Source: Halosegnis longus (GTDB lineage: Archaea; Halobacteriota; Halobacteria; Halobacteriales; Haloarculaceae). Taken from it: DNA of 64,000 nt. Position 1 is the stretch's first letter; every line of letters starts with the position of its first letter. Both the position numbers and the translations under genes were made by a program. The notes beneath the pieces are model-generated. The model was not told the DNA's origin. It saw only the letters and a program-made list of their open reading frames with translations, and did not search any database. Below, one piece after another: positions 7,710 through 18,200 of this stretch. The stretch covers positions 1,736,001 to 1,800,000 of the forward strand of contig NZ_QKNW01000001.1 of the NCBI RefSeq assembly GCF_009663395.1, given 5' to 3'.

Positions 7710-8420
7710 GTGAAGGGAGCCGAGTGGTACCAGGCCGACGACGTTGCCGAGGAGTACGACGACAAGCGATTCTCCCGGGGCGGACAGCTCATCGACGAGC
7801 GGGAGCGTGAGGCCGTGCTCCGCGCGCTCGCCCCGCTCGAGGGAAAGAAGGTGCTCGAAGTCGCCTGCGGGACGGGCCGATTCACGGCGATGCTCGCGGA
7901 GGCGGGAGCCGACATCGTCGGCGTCGATATCTCCGCCCCGATGCTCCAGCAGGGCCGCCAGCGCGCCCGCGAACTCGGCGTGGAAGACCACCTCCAGTTC
8001 ATGCGCGGCGACGCCGCCCGCCTCCCGTTCCCGGACGACCACTTCGACGCCGTCTTCGGGATGCGGTTTTTCCACCTCGCGGACACGCCGGCGTCGTTCC
8101 TCGGCGAGATGGCCCGCGTCTCGAACTCGCAGGTGTTCTTCGACACGTTCAAGCGCAACTCCACGCGCTCCATCTACAACTGGCTGCTCCCGATGGGGTC
8201 GCGACTCTACAGCGACGAGGAAGTGTCCCGACTGCTCTCGGGGGCGGGACTCACCCTCGCCGGCTCGGAACACGACTTCGTCGCGCCGTACGGCTTCTAC
8301 CGGCAGGTGCCGAACGCCCTCGCCAAGCCCGTCCGCCGGCTGGACAAGGCGGTCGGCGAGACGCCGCTCGGTCGGCCGCTCGCGTCCGTCTCCTACTGGA
8401 ACGCCACCGTCTCGGAGTGA
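7710..8420 (+). CDS. Class I SAM-dependent methyltransferase
   Basis: The 236-residue protein carries the SAM-binding motif I VLEVACGTGRFTAML, the acidic ribose-binding residue in IVGVDISAPML, and motif II RGDAARLPFPDDHFDAVFG. This is the UbiE/Methyltransf_11 layout. The methyl acceptor is unknown. The start is a GTG at 7710, about 26 bases after a TATA-like cataag, so a leaderless GTG mRNA is likely. The next gene, a glycosyltransferase, begins 46 bases downstream on the same strand. Confidence 0.88.
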   Translation: MKGAEWYQADDVAEEYDDKRFSRGGQLIDEREREAVLRALAPLEGKKVLEVACGTGRFTAMLAEAGADIVGVDISAPMLQQGRQRARELGVEDHLQFMRGDAARLPFPDDHFDAVFGMRFFHLADTPASFLGEMARVSNSQVFFDTFKRNSTRSIYNWLLPMGSRLYSDEEVSRLLSGAGLTLAGSEHDFVAPYGFYRQVPNALAKPVRRLDKAVGETPLGRPLASVSYWNATVSE

Positions 8421-8466
8421 GCGACGACACCGGCGCGTTTTTGCCGGTTCGCCTCGCAAGCCGGGT

Positions 8467-9384
8467 ATGAAGCTCTCGGTCGTCGTGCCGACGCTCAACA
8501 GCCGCGACCAGCTCGCGGCCTGTCTCGACGCGCTTTCTGCCGCCGACCCGACCGAGTGTATCGTCGTGAACGGTCCCTCCGCCGACGGCACCTCCGGGAT
8601 GTGTCGCGAGCGCGACGACGTGGACGTGCTCGTCGAAATCGACGCCCGGAACGTGAACGTCGCCCGCAACGCCGGCATTCAGCGCGCCCGCGGTGACGCC
8701 GTCGCCTTCGTCTCGCACGACCTCGCCGTCGACGCCGGCTGGACCGACGCCGTCGAGCGCGGTCTCGCCGACGCCACGGCCACGACCGGACCCGTCCACG
8801 CCCCCGACGAGCCGGCTCCCGACGGCCCCGAATCACGGACCATCGGCGGGCGCGAAGTCACCTATCTCGACGGCGGCAACGCCGCCTTCTCGCGGGACGT
8901 ACTCACGGAACTGGACGGCTTCGACGAGTCGCTCGACGTGGGTGGGGCACGCGACATCGCGCACCGGCTCGCCGCAATCGGGGAGTCCGTCCGCTGGGAG
9001 CCGTCGATGACCGCGACCAGACGCAGCGACACCGCGGTACAGCCGTCCGTCCTCGCCGACGGCGGCGACGGACCCAACTGGCAGTGGCGCTACCGGTCGC
9101 TCACCTACCGGCTCGTGAAGAACTACGGGCTCCGCCCGACGGTCGCCTATCGAGTCACTCGCCACGCCGTCGCCGACGGTGCCGATACCGCACGCGACGT
9201 GCTCGGCGGCGAGGGGACGCCCTCGCGGTGGGCGGGGAACGGCCGCGACGTGTTCACCGGCACGCTCGGCGGGCTGGCGAGCGGCATCCGCGCGCGACTG
9301 GGCGACCGGACCCCCCGCCGAAATCCGAACGGTCTCTCGGCGCGCGCCGACCGCGCGGTCGCCGTCCACGACCGCCGCGACTGA
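8467..9384 (+). CDS. Family 2 glycosyltransferase
   Basis: The 305-residue protein begins with the GT-A fold signature MKLSVVVPTLNSRDQLAACL, followed by VNGPSADGT and NVARNAGIQRARGDAVAFV. At the place where most GT2 enzymes have Asp-x-Asp, this one has SHDLAVD, so metal binding may be altered. The later GGNAAFSRDVLTELDGFDESLDVGGA matches the acceptor-site region. The C-terminal 90 residues are basic for this organism and could contact membrane. Sugar donor and acceptor are unknown; S-layer or lipid glycosylation is possible. The ATG at 8467 gives the canonical N-terminus. Confidence 0.85.
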   Translation: MKLSVVVPTLNSRDQLAACLDALSAADPTECIVVNGPSADGTSGMCRERDDVDVLVEIDARNVNVARNAGIQRARGDAVAFVSHDLAVDAGWTDAVERGLADATATTGPVHAPDEPAPDGPESRTIGGREVTYLDGGNAAFSRDVLTELDGFDESLDVGGARDIAHRLAAIGESVRWEPSMTATRRSDTAVQPSVLADGGDGPNWQWRYRSLTYRLVKNYGLRPTVAYRVTRHAVADGADTARDVLGGEGTPSRWAGNGRDVFTGTLGGLASGIRARLGDRTPRRNPNGLSARADRAVAVHDRRD

Positions 9385-9440
9385 CGTGGGGCGTGTTCAC
9401 ACGCCTCCCGTCTGGTGGTTCGCTCCACACCGGAGCGCAG

Positions 9441-9450
9441 CATTTATATA
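9441..9450 (+). promoter_or_regulatory. TATA box of the thermosome gene
   Basis: The sequence catttatata lies with its core about 26-32 bases before the possible starts at 9472 and 9478. This strong TATA element supports a start at one of these two ATGs and a nearly leaderless transcript. Confidence 0.7.
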
Positions 9451-9477
9451 GAACTGCAGACCACATATCAGATGATT

Positions 9478-11061
9478 ATGGCTCAACAGCAACAGCGCGC
9501 GATGGGCGGACAGCCCATGTTCATTCTCTCCGAGGACGCAGAGCGAACCCGCGGCGAGGACGCGCAGTCGTCGAACATTCAGGCCGGCAAGGCCGTCGCC
9601 GAGACGGTCCGCACGACGCTGGGTCCACGCGGGATGGACAAGATGCTTGTCTCCGACTCCGGAGACGTCGTCATCACGAACGACGGGGCGACCATCCTCG
9701 AGAAGATGGACATCGAACACCCGGCGGCACAGATGATTGTCGAAGTCGCCTCCACACAAGAGGAGGAGGTCGGCGACGGCACGACGACCGCATCCGTGCT
9801 CGCCGGCCAACTGCTCGCGCAGGCCGAGGACCTGCTCGACGACGACGTACACCCGACGACCATCGTCGAAGGGTACCACGCCGCGAGCCAGCTCGCGCTC
9901 GAAGCCGTCGACGACATCGTGCTCGACGAGGAGCTCGACGACGACCTGCTCCAGTCGGTCGCCGCCTCCTCCATGACGGGGAAGGGGACCGGCGACATCG
10001 ACGCGGAGTCGCTCGCCGAGACCGTCGTCGCCGCCGTCCGCCACGCCGAGACCGGCGACGGCATCGCGCGCAACGACATCGCGCTCCGCACCCAGACGGG
10101 TGCCGGCGCGTCCGCCACCGAACTCGTCGAGGGCGTCATCTCCGAGGAGGAGCCGGCCCACGCCGCGATGCCCCGGTCCGTCGAGGACGCCAACGTCGCC
10201 GTCCTCGACTTCGACCTCGACTTGCAGGAGGCCAACATCGACGCCGAGTACAACGTCACCGACGTGAGCCAGCTCGAGCAGGCCCTCGACGCCGAAGAGG
10301 AGGAGCTTGCGGGCTACGCCGACGCGCTCGTCGACGCCGGCGTCGACGTGGCGTTCGTCACGGGTGACATCGCCGACCGCGTCGCCTCCATCCTCGGCAA
10401 GGAGGGCGTGCTCGCCGTCGAGAGCGTCTCCGACGACGACGCCTCCGCCATCGCTCGCGCGACGGGCGCGACAACCGTCGGCTCGCTGCAGGACCTCGAA
10501 TCGTCCGACCTCGGCCACGCCGACTCCATCCACGTCGAGAGCTACGGCGGCGACGACCTCACCTTCGTCGAGGGCGGCGACAACGCCGAAACCGTCACGC
10601 TGTTTGTGCGCGGCGGCACGGAACACGTCGCCGACGAACTCGAACGCGCGCTCAACGACGCGCTCGATGTCGTCATCGCAGCACTCACCGAGGGCGGTGT
10701 CGTCCCGGGTGCCGGCGCGACCGAAATCGCCATCGCCGACGCCGTCCGCTCCGGCGCGACCTCCGTCGAGGGGCGCAAGCAGCTGGCCGTTGAGGCCTTC
10801 GCCGATGCGGTCGACGTGCTCCCGCGCACGCTCGCGGAGAACACCGGTGTCGACCCGATTGACGCGCTCGTGGACCTGCGCAACCGCCACGACAGCGAGG
10901 GTGTTGCGGGGCTCATCTCCGAGGGCCAGTCCGGTAACGTCGGTAACCCCGTCGACGCCGGTATCCTCGACCCCGCGGCCGTCAAGCGCGAGGCCGTGGA
11001 ATCCGCGACCGAGGCCGCCACGATGATTGCCCGTATCGACGACGTCATCTCGTCGAGCTAA
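9478..11061 (+). CDS. ths: Thermosome subunit (group II chaperonin), no GGM tail
   Basis: This 527-residue subunit of the ATP-driven folding chamber has the nucleotide-binding signatures [27 protein letters not shown] and [15 protein letters not shown], plus [14 protein letters not shown] near the C-terminus. It ends at [11 protein letters not shown] and lacks the Gly-Gly-Met-rich tail common on archaeal thermosome subunits. That makes it resemble the tail-less third-type subunits of haloarchaea, which form hetero-oligomers with other paralogues encoded elsewhere. The start could also be the ATG at 9472, two codons earlier. A T-rich stretch follows the stop codon. Confidence 0.94.
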   Translation: MAQQQQRAMGGQPMFILSEDAERTRGEDAQSSNIQAGKAVAETVRTTLGPRGMDKMLVSDSGDVVITNDGATILEKMDIEHPAAQMIVEVASTQEEEVGDGTTTASVLAGQLLAQAEDLLDDDVHPTTIVEGYHAASQLALEAVDDIVLDEELDDDLLQSVAASSMTGKGTGDIDAESLAETVVAAVRHAETGDGIARNDIALRTQTGAGASATELVEGVISEEEPAHAAMPRSVEDANVAVLDFDLDLQEANIDAEYNVTDVSQLEQALDAEEEELAGYADALVDAGVDVAFVTGDIADRVASILGKEGVLAVESVSDDDASAIARATGATTVGSLQDLESSDLGHADSIHVESYGGDDLTFVEGGDNAETVTLFVRGGTEHVADELERALNDALDVVIAALTEGGVVPGAGATEIAIADAVRSGATSVEGRKQLAVEAFADAVDVLPRTLAENTGVDPIDALVDLRNRHDSEGVAGLISEGQSGNVGNPVDAGILDPAAVKREAVESATEAATMIARIDDVISSS

Positions 11062-11070
11062 TCCCGGTCG

Positions 11071-11085
11071 TCTTCTTCATTTTTC
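11071..11085 (+). terminator. T-rich terminator after thermosome gene
   Basis: The run tcttcttcatttttc begins 10 bases after the thermosome stop. Archaeal transcription commonly ends at such T-rich tracts without a hairpin. Confidence 0.4.
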
Positions 11086-11142
11086 AACTCGGTAGCCGCG
11101 GCACTCGCCCACACTCAAGTCCGTCGCCCGCGAGGGTCGCGT

Positions 11143-11604
11143 ATGGACATCGACGCACTCGACCACGAACAGCACATGGAGCGTGCCCTCGAACTAGCGC
11201 GAGAAGCCGGCGACCGCGGCGACGAGCCGTTCGGCTCCGTGCTCGTCCGCGACGGCGAGGTCGTCATGGAGGAGGGAAACGCCGTCAACTCCGCCGACGA
11301 TATCCGCCGGCACCCGGAGTTAACGCTCGCACAGCGGGCCGCGAGTGCGTTCACCCGCGAGGAGTGCAGGGAGGCGGTCATGTACACGAGCACGGAGCCG
11401 TGTGCGATGTGTTCGGGCGGTATCTACATCGCGAAGCTCGGGGGCGTCGTGTACTCCGTCTCCGCGGAGCGGGCCGGCGAGGTGGCGAACAACGACCTCG
11501 TGGTACCGTCGGCCGACATCTTCGAGCGCGGCAGCGTCGAGATTCCGGTCGTCGGGCCGGTGTTGCCAGACGAGGGCGAACGGATTCACACCGAGTGGTG
11601 GTAG
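11143..11604 (+). CDS. Nucleoside/nucleobase deaminase (CDA superfamily)
   Basis: The 153-residue zinc hydrolase shows the deaminase signature: His-Pro-Glu in RRHPELTLAQ (zinc His and catalytic Glu) and Pro-Cys-x-x-Cys in TEPCAMCSGGIYIAKL (the other two zinc ligands). The sequence around these motifs resembles guanine deaminase or tRNA-adenosine deaminase-like enzymes rather than cytidine deaminase. Whether it acts on free guanine, cytosine or another base is undecidable here. It stands on the same strand as the PhzF gene 41 bases downstream. Confidence 0.85.
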   Translation: MDIDALDHEQHMERALELAREAGDRGDEPFGSVLVRDGEVVMEEGNAVNSADDIRRHPELTLAQRAASAFTREECREAVMYTSTEPCAMCSGGIYIAKLGGVVYSVSAERAGEVANNDLVVPSADIFERGSVEIPVVGPVLPDEGERIHTEWW

Positions 11605-11644
11605 AGACGCAAGCTTTCTGGCACGCCGGAGCGACGACCCGAGC

Positions 11645-12547
11645 ATGACCCGCCGCGCCCTGCTCGTCGACGCCTTCACGGAGGAACCGTTCGCCGGCAA
11701 CGCCGCCGGGGTCGTCCCGGACGCCGACGACCTCTCCGCCGCGCAGATGCAGGCCATCGCGAGTGAACTCGGCGCATCGGAGACGGCGTTCGTACGCGAG
11801 AGCGACGCGGCCGACCGCCGGCTCCGCTACTTCACGCCGACCGAGGAGGTCGACCTCTGTGGCCACGCGACCATCGCGAGCCACGCCTTCCTCGCCGACG
11901 AACTCGGCGACGGCACCCACACCCTCGAAACGAACGTCGGCGTCCTCGACATCGAACTCGACGGCGACACCGTCTGGATGCGACAAGACGAGCCTGAGGT
12001 CGCGGAGGTGGACGTGACGTACGCCGAGGTGGCCGAGACGCTCGGCATTCGCGAGACCGGGCTGTCGGGGCTCGGCGCTGACCTGCCGCTCGCGCGCGCT
12101 TCGACCGGCCTTCCGTTCCTGATGGTTCCCGTCGAGTATCTCTCGGACCTGAGCAAGATGGCTCCAGACATGGCGGCGATCGAGACACTCGCCGCGGACC
12201 ACGACTGCCGGGGAATCTACGCGTTCACCTTCGACACGCTCGAAGCCGAGTCGACGCTTCACGGTCGGTGTTTCGTCCCGAGTGCCGGCATCCCGGAAGA
12301 CCCCGTGACCGGGACGGCGTCCGGGGCCTGCGGGGCGTATCTCGACCGCTTCGGCGCGTTCGACCCCACGCCCGAGGAGATGCTGTTCGAGCAGGGGCAT
12401 TTCCTCGACCGCGACGGACTCGTCCGCGTGGACGCGAGCGCGGCGACGACCGAGGGTCGAGTCCGGGTGGGCGGGACCGCCGTCACAGCCCTCGACGGCG
12501 AGATACAACTGCCTGCGGACGACGACGACGAGATTCTGGAGGCGTAG
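11645..12547 (+). CDS. PhzF-family isomerase/epimerase-like protein
   Basis: The 300-residue protein matches the PhzF family (diaminopimelate-epimerase fold with two pseudo-symmetric halves). It shows VDAFTEEPFAGNAAGVVP at the start, the presumed catalytic glutamate in GASETAFV, YFTPTEEVDLCGHATIAS, and the second-half motif IPEDPVTGTASGACGAY. Most family members have no assigned substrate, and phenazine synthesis is not implied. The ATG at 11645 starts the canonical N-terminus. The acidic C-terminal tail LPADDDDEILEA is a typical haloarchaeal feature. Confidence 0.88.
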   Translation: MTRRALLVDAFTEEPFAGNAAGVVPDADDLSAAQMQAIASELGASETAFVRESDAADRRLRYFTPTEEVDLCGHATIASHAFLADELGDGTHTLETNVGVLDIELDGDTVWMRQDEPEVAEVDVTYAEVAETLGIRETGLSGLGADLPLARASTGLPFLMVPVEYLSDLSKMAPDMAAIETLAADHDCRGIYAFTFDTLEAESTLHGRCFVPSAGIPEDPVTGTASGACGAYLDRFGAFDPTPEEMLFEQGHFLDRDGLVRVDASAATTEGRVRVGGTAVTALDGEIQLPADDDDEILEA

Positions 12548-12599
12548 CGATTGTCGCTATCCGAACGACCTAAGGTAGCGGGATAGGAACGCTCAGGTA

Positions 12600-14876
12600 A
12601 TGACACAGGGCGCGGAGGACGTGGTCCGCTGGCTCGACGCACTCGGCTCGGATGACCTCGCCGCCGTCGGCGGGAAGGGGGCGTCGCTCGGTGAGATGAC
12701 GAGCGCCGGACTGCCGGTGCCGCCGGGCTTCGTCGTCACCGCCGGGAGCTACCGCTCGTTCATCGAGGAGACAGGCATCGCCGAGGAGCTGTTCGCGGCC
12801 GTCGACGTCGACCCCGACGACTCCGGCGCGCTCGCGGAGGCCGAAGCGCGCGCCGAACAGCTCATCCTCGAGACCGAGATGCCCGAGTCGATGCGCGAGG
12901 CGATTCTCGACGCCTACGCCGACCTCGACGACGGCGACGCCTTCGTCGCCGTCCGGTCGTCGGCGACCGCGGAGGACCTGCCGGACGCCTCCTTCGCCGG
13001 CCAACAGGAGACGTTCCTCAACGTGCAGGGCGAGACGCTCATCGAGCGCGTCAAGGAGTGTTGGGCCTCGCTGTTCACCCAGCGGGCCATCTACTACCGC
13101 AACGAGCAGGGGTTCGACGACAAGGCCGTCGATATCGCCGTCGTCGTCCAGCGGATGGTCGACGCCGAGAAGTCGGGCGTGCTCTTTACCTCTCACCCGT
13201 CGACGGGCGAACCGAAGCTCATCATCGAGGCCGCGTGGGGGCTCGGCGAGGCCGTCGTCTCCGGCTCCGTCTCGCCGGACAACTACGTCATCGACCGCGA
13301 GACGGGCGAGGTGCTCGAACACACCGTCGCGGACAAGAAGCTCCTGATGGAGAAGGACCCCGAGACGGGCGAGACGGTCGAACGCGAGGTGAGCGAGGAG
13401 AAGCGCACCGCGCCGGTGCTCGAACCCGAGGAAATCGAGCGATTGGCCGAGCTCGGCGACCGCGCCGAGGCCCACTACGACAGCCCGCAGGACGTGGAGT
13501 GGGCGCTCGTCGACGGCGAGGTGTACATGCTCCAGTCGCGACCGATTACGACGATTCCCGACGACGCAGACGAGTCGGCGGAGTCGGCCGCCGACGAGAA
13601 CGACGGGGACGTGCTCGTGCGCGGGCTCGGTGCCTCGCCGGGTATCGTCGCCGGGCCGGTGCGTATCGTCCGCAAGCTCGACCAGCTCGACAAGGTCGGG
13701 GAGGGTGACATCATCGTCACCGAGATGACGACACCCGACATGGTGCCGGCGATGAAACGCGCCTCCGGTATCGTCACCGACGAGGGCGGGATGACCTCAC
13801 ACGCGGCCATCGTCTCGCGCGAACTCGGCGTCCCGGCCGTCGTCGGGGCGGGCAACGCGACCGAGACGCTCTCAGACGACCAGCCCGTCACGATGGACGG
13901 CGACAAGGGGACGGTGACGGCCGGCGAGGCCGAACCCGAGGAGGAGACCGAAGAACACGCCGACGTGCGGCCCCAAAACCCCGTGAAGCCGATGACGGCC
14001 ACGGAGGTGAAGGTGAACGTCTCCATCCCGGAGGCGGCCCACCGCGCCGCACAGACCGGGGCCGACGGCGTCGGCCTGCTCCGCATGGAGCACATGATTT
14101 TATCGACGAACAAGACGCCCGAACGGTACATCGACGACCACGGCGAGGAGGCGTACATCGAGGAAATCGTCGAGGGGGTCCGCGGCGTCGCGGACGAGTT
14201 CTACCCCCGACCGGTTCGGGTCCGCACGCTCGATGCGCCGACCGACGAGTTCCGGCAGCTAGAGGGGGGCGACGACGAGCCACACGAGCACAATCCGATG
14301 CTCGGCTACCGCGGGATTCGCCGCTCGCTCGACCGGCCCGACACCTTCGCCCACGAACTGGAGGCGTTCCGTCGGCTGTTCGAGATGGGCTACGACAACG
14401 TCGAAATCATGCTCCCGCTCGTCAACGACGCCGAGGACGTACTCAAGGCGCGCAAACTGCTCGAAGCGCAGGGTATCGACCTCGACAAGCGGAAGTGGGG
14501 CGTGATGGTCGAGACGCCGGCGGCGGCACTCACCGTCGAGTCGATGTGTGAGGCCGGCATCGACTTCGCCTCCTTCGGGACGAACGACCTCACCCAGTAC
14601 ACGCTCGCCGTGGACCGCAACAACGAGAACGTCGCCGACCGGTTCGACGAACTCCACCCCGCCGTCTTGTCGCTCATCGGTGACGTCATCGAGACGTGTC
14701 GCGAGCACGACGTGGCGACGAGCATCTGCGGACAGGCCGGCTCCAAGCCGGAGATGGTTCGCTTCCTCGTCAACGAGGGCGTCTCGTCGATTTCGGCGAA
14801 CATCGACGCCGTGCGCGACGTGCAACACGAGGTCAAGCGGGTCGAGCAGAAGCTGCTGCTCGACTCCGTTCGCTGA
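12600..14876 (+). CDS. ppsA: Phosphoenolpyruvate synthase (pyruvate, water dikinase)
   Basis: This enzyme makes phosphoenolpyruvate from pyruvate and ATP for gluconeogenesis. The 758-residue protein has the full three-domain order: an N-terminal ATP-grasp domain (GGKGASLGEM, then SSATAEDLPDASFAGQQET), the central swivelling domain with phosphohistidine H401 in GGMTSHAAIVSRE, and a C-terminal TIM barrel with the active-site cysteine C710 in SICGQAGSKPE. All key residues are present. It is followed by a T-poor 48-base gap and then the promoter of the next gene. Confidence 0.96.
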   Translation: MTQGAEDVVRWLDALGSDDLAAVGGKGASLGEMTSAGLPVPPGFVVTAGSYRSFIEETGIAEELFAAVDVDPDDSGALAEAEARAEQLILETEMPESMREAILDAYADLDDGDAFVAVRSSATAEDLPDASFAGQQETFLNVQGETLIERVKECWASLFTQRAIYYRNEQGFDDKAVDIAVVVQRMVDAEKSGVLFTSHPSTGEPKLIIEAAWGLGEAVVSGSVSPDNYVIDRETGEVLEHTVADKKLLMEKDPETGETVEREVSEEKRTAPVLEPEEIERLAELGDRAEAHYDSPQDVEWALVDGEVYMLQSRPITTIPDDADESAESAADENDGDVLVRGLGASPGIVAGPVRIVRKLDQLDKVGEGDIIVTEMTTPDMVPAMKRASGIVTDEGGMTSHAAIVSRELGVPAVVGAGNATETLSDDQPVTMDGDKGTVTAGEAEPEEETEEHADVRPQNPVKPMTATEVKVNVSIPEAAHRAAQTGADGVGLLRMEHMILSTNKTPERYIDDHGEEAYIEEIVEGVRGVADEFYPRPVRVRTLDAPTDEFRQLEGGDDEPHEHNPMLGYRGIRRSLDRPDTFAHELEAFRRLFEMGYDNVEIMLPLVNDAEDVLKARKLLEAQGIDLDKRKWGVMVETPAAALTVESMCEAGIDFASFGTNDLTQYTLAVDRNNENVADRFDELHPAVLSLIGDVIETCREHDVATSICGQAGSKPEMVRFLVNEGVSSISANIDAVRDVQHEVKRVEQKLLLDSVR

Positions 14877-14893
14877 CCCGTTGTCTGACGCGG

Positions 14894-14901
14894 ATTTATA
14901 C
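14894..14901 (+). promoter_or_regulatory. TATA box of the SMC operon
   Basis: The sequence atttatac is centred 27 bases before the ATG at 14925, the first gene of the small coiled-coil protein - SMC - ScpA cluster. It implies a leaderless transcript. Confidence 0.65.
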
Positions 14902-14924
14902 GTCTGTAGTGTGCGAATAGAGCT

Positions 14925-15185
14925 ATGAGTGGAAATCGCGTGGAGGAACTCGAAGAGACCGTCACCGAACTGCAGGCGACCGTCGCGGGCCTGACCGACG
15001 AACTCGTGGAGACGAAGGAACGACTCCACGCCGTCGAGGACCACCTCGGCTCGGACCTCGACGACGTGGTCGGCAGCTCCGACATCGTCGACGGCGACGC
15101 CGGCGCGTCGACGGACGCGGAAGCTAAGGAGTCGGAGTCGAATGATGAGGAAAGCGCCGGCAGCGACGAAATCATCGTCGCGTAA
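14925..15185 (+). CDS. Small coiled-coil acidic protein upstream of SMC
   Basis: The 86-residue protein has an N-terminal coiled coil of about 45 residues with heptad periodicity (VEELEETVTELQATVAGLTD and following) and then a disordered acidic/Ser-rich tail ending DEIIVA. It lies 18 bases before smc on the same strand and shares the only visible promoter, so the three genes probably form an operon. I recall haloarchaeal annotation as DUF7518 but cannot confirm that. A role as an SMC accessory protein is an attractive inference from position and coiled-coil nature only. Confidence 0.75.
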   Translation: MSGNRVEELEETVTELQATVAGLTDELVETKERLHAVEDHLGSDLDDVVGSSDIVDGDAGASTDAEAKESESNDEESAGSDEIIVA

Positions 15186-15203
15186 GCCGGCCACCCTCCC
15201 CGC

Positions 15204-18200
15204 ATGTACATCAAAGAGCTGGTCTTAGACGATTTCAAGAGCTTCGGGCGCAAGACCCGAATCCCCTTCTACGAGGACTTCACTACCATCAGCGGGCCGA
15301 ACGGCTCCGGAAAGTCGAACATCATCGACTCCATCCTGTTCGCGCTCGGTCTCGCCCGCACCTCCGGCATCCGTGCGGGGAAGCTGACGGACCTCATCTT
15401 CGACCCCGGCGACAGCGACGACGACAGCTTCGCCGGCGAGCGCGAGGCGACCGTCGAGGTCATCCTCGACAACGAGGACGACACCCTCACCCGCGAGCAG
15501 GTGGTCTCTGCGGCCGGCAGCGAGGATATCGGCGACACAGACGAGATTCGGGTCCGCCGCCGGGTCAAACAGACCGAGCCGGACAACTACTACTCCTACT
15601 ACTACCTGAACGACCGCTCGGTCAACCTCTCTGACATCCAGGACCTGCTCGCCCAAGCCGGCGTCACCCCCGAGGGGTACAACGTCGTGATGCAAGGCGA
15701 CGTGACCGAGATCATCACCATGTCGCCGTACGCGCGCCGCGGCATCATCGACGAAATCGCCGGCGTCGCCGAGTTCGACGCGAAGAAAGAGGACGCCTTC
15801 GAGGAACTCGAGACCGTCCAAGAGCGCGTCGACGAGGCCGACCTCCGCATCGAGGAGAAGCGCGACCGGCTCGACCAGCTGTCCGAGGAGCGCGAAACCG
15901 CTCTCCAGTACAAGGAGCTTCGCGAGCAGAAACAGGAGTACGAGGGGTATCTCAAGGCCGCGGAACTCGAGGAGAAACGCGAGGCGCTCGCCGAGACCGA
16001 AGCCGACCTCGACGCCCGCGAGGACGAACTCGACACGGAAAAGCGGGAACTCGACGAGCGGCAAGGAAAGGTCACCCGCCTCGAAGAAGACCTCGCCGAC
16101 CTCAACCGCGACATCGAACAGAAGGGCGAGGACGAACAGCTCGAAATCAAACGCGACATCGAGGAGCTGAAAGGCGACATCAGCCGGTTCGAGGACAAAA
16201 TCGAGACGCAACGCGAGCGCATCGAGGAGGCGGAAAACAGCCGCTCGCAGGCGTTCGTCCAAATCGACCGCAAACAGGAGACGGTCGATGACCTCGAAAG
16301 CGACATCCGGGACAAGAAGGTGCAGAAGGCGTCGCTGAAGGCCGACCGCGAGGAGAAGCAGGCCGCCCTCGACGAGGTGGAAGCCGAGATTGCGGAACTC
16401 GACACCGAGTACGAGGAGCTCCGTGCGGCTATCGACGAGCGTCGCGAGCGACTCGACGCCCTACGGGATGAGAAGAACGAACTCCAGCGCGAGCAGGACC
16501 GCCTGCTCGACGACGCGCGCCGACGCTCCAGCGAGAAACGCGAGACCGAATCGGACATCGAGACGGCCCGCGAACAGATACCCGACATCGAAGCCGAGCG
16601 CTCGGATTTGGAGTCCGAACTGGAAAAGGCCGAGGCGAATCTCGAGACCATCTCCGAGGTCGTCGACGACCTGAAAGCCGAGAAGGCGAGCCTGCAGGAC
16701 GACCTCGACGACATCGAGGACAAGATCGCGAGCAAACAGCAGGAGTACGCCGAAATCGAGGCACGGGCCGGCGAGTCGGGCGACTCCTCGTTCGGCCGTG
16801 CGGTCTCGACGGTTCTCAACGGCGACCTCGACGGCGTTCACGGTGCCGTGGCGCAACTCGGCTCCGTCTCGCCGGAGTACGCCGAGGCGTGTGAGACGGC
16901 CGCCGGCGGGCGGATGGCGAACGTCGTCGTCGACGACGACTCCGTCGGCCAGCGGTGCATCGAGTACCTCAAATCGCGCAACGCCGGCCGCGCGACCTTC
17001 CTCCCGATGACGGAGATGCACTCCCGCGGTCTGGGGTCGACGCCCGCCATGCCCGGCGTCGTCGACTTCGCCTACAACCTCGTCGACTTCGACCCGCAGT
17101 ACGCCGAGGTGTTCTCCTACGTGCTCGGAGACACCCTCGTCGTCGAGGACATGGAGACGGCCCGCGACCTGATGGGCGACTACCGGCTCGTCACGCTGTC
17201 GGGCGACCTCGTGGAGAAGTCCGGCGCGATGACCGGCGGCTCCACCTCGGGGTCGCGCTACTCCTTCGAGAAGGGCGGCGAGGGACAGCTCCAGCGCGTC
17301 GCCGAGCAGATTCAGTCGCTCGAAGACGAGCGCAGTTCCATCCGCGAGGACATCCGCGACGTGGACGACAGGCTCGACGACGCCCGCGACCGCAAGAGCG
17401 ACGCCGCCGACAAGGTGCGCGACATCGAGTCGTCCATTGAGCGCAAAGACGAGGAGCTCGCCGCCGTCGAGGCGGAAATCGAGTCGCTGGAAGCCGACCT
17501 CGACGATATCGAGTCGGCCCGCGAGGAGACGCAGGCCGAGATGGAAGACATCGAGTCGCAGCTAGAGGCGAAGGCCGACGAAATCGAGACGCTCGAAGCC
17601 GAAATCGAGGAGCGCCAGACCGAACTCGAGAACTCGGAGGTGCGTGAACTCAACGAGCGCGCCGAGGCGATTCGCGAGGACATCGACGACCTCACCGACC
17701 GGATGGACGCCATCGACGGCGACCTGAACGAACTCTCGCTGGAAAAGCAGTACGCCGAGGACGCCATCGAGGACCTCCACGACACCATCGAGTCGGCACA
17801 GAACAAGAAGGCCGACGCCGAGGGGAAGGTCGAGGAGTTCGAGGCCGAAATTGAGACGCGCGAGGAGACCCTGGCGGAGAAACGCGAGGCAGTCGCCGAA
17901 CTGGAGGAGGAACTCGCCGACCTGAAGGAGGAACGCGAGCGGCTGCGCGAGACGGTTCGCGAGGCGAAGGAGGCCCGCGACGAACAGCAGACGACGGTCG
18001 CGAACATCGAGAGCGACATCGCCGACCTGCGCGAGGAGCGCGAACGGCTCGAGTGGGAACTCGAGGAGCTGGAAGGCGAGGTCGGCGACTACGACGCCGA
18101 GGAGATTCCCGACCTCTCCAGCGTGAAGGGCCAGATTACCAAGCTGGAAAACCTGATGGAAGAGCTGGAGCCGGTGAACATGCTCGCCATCGACGAGTAC

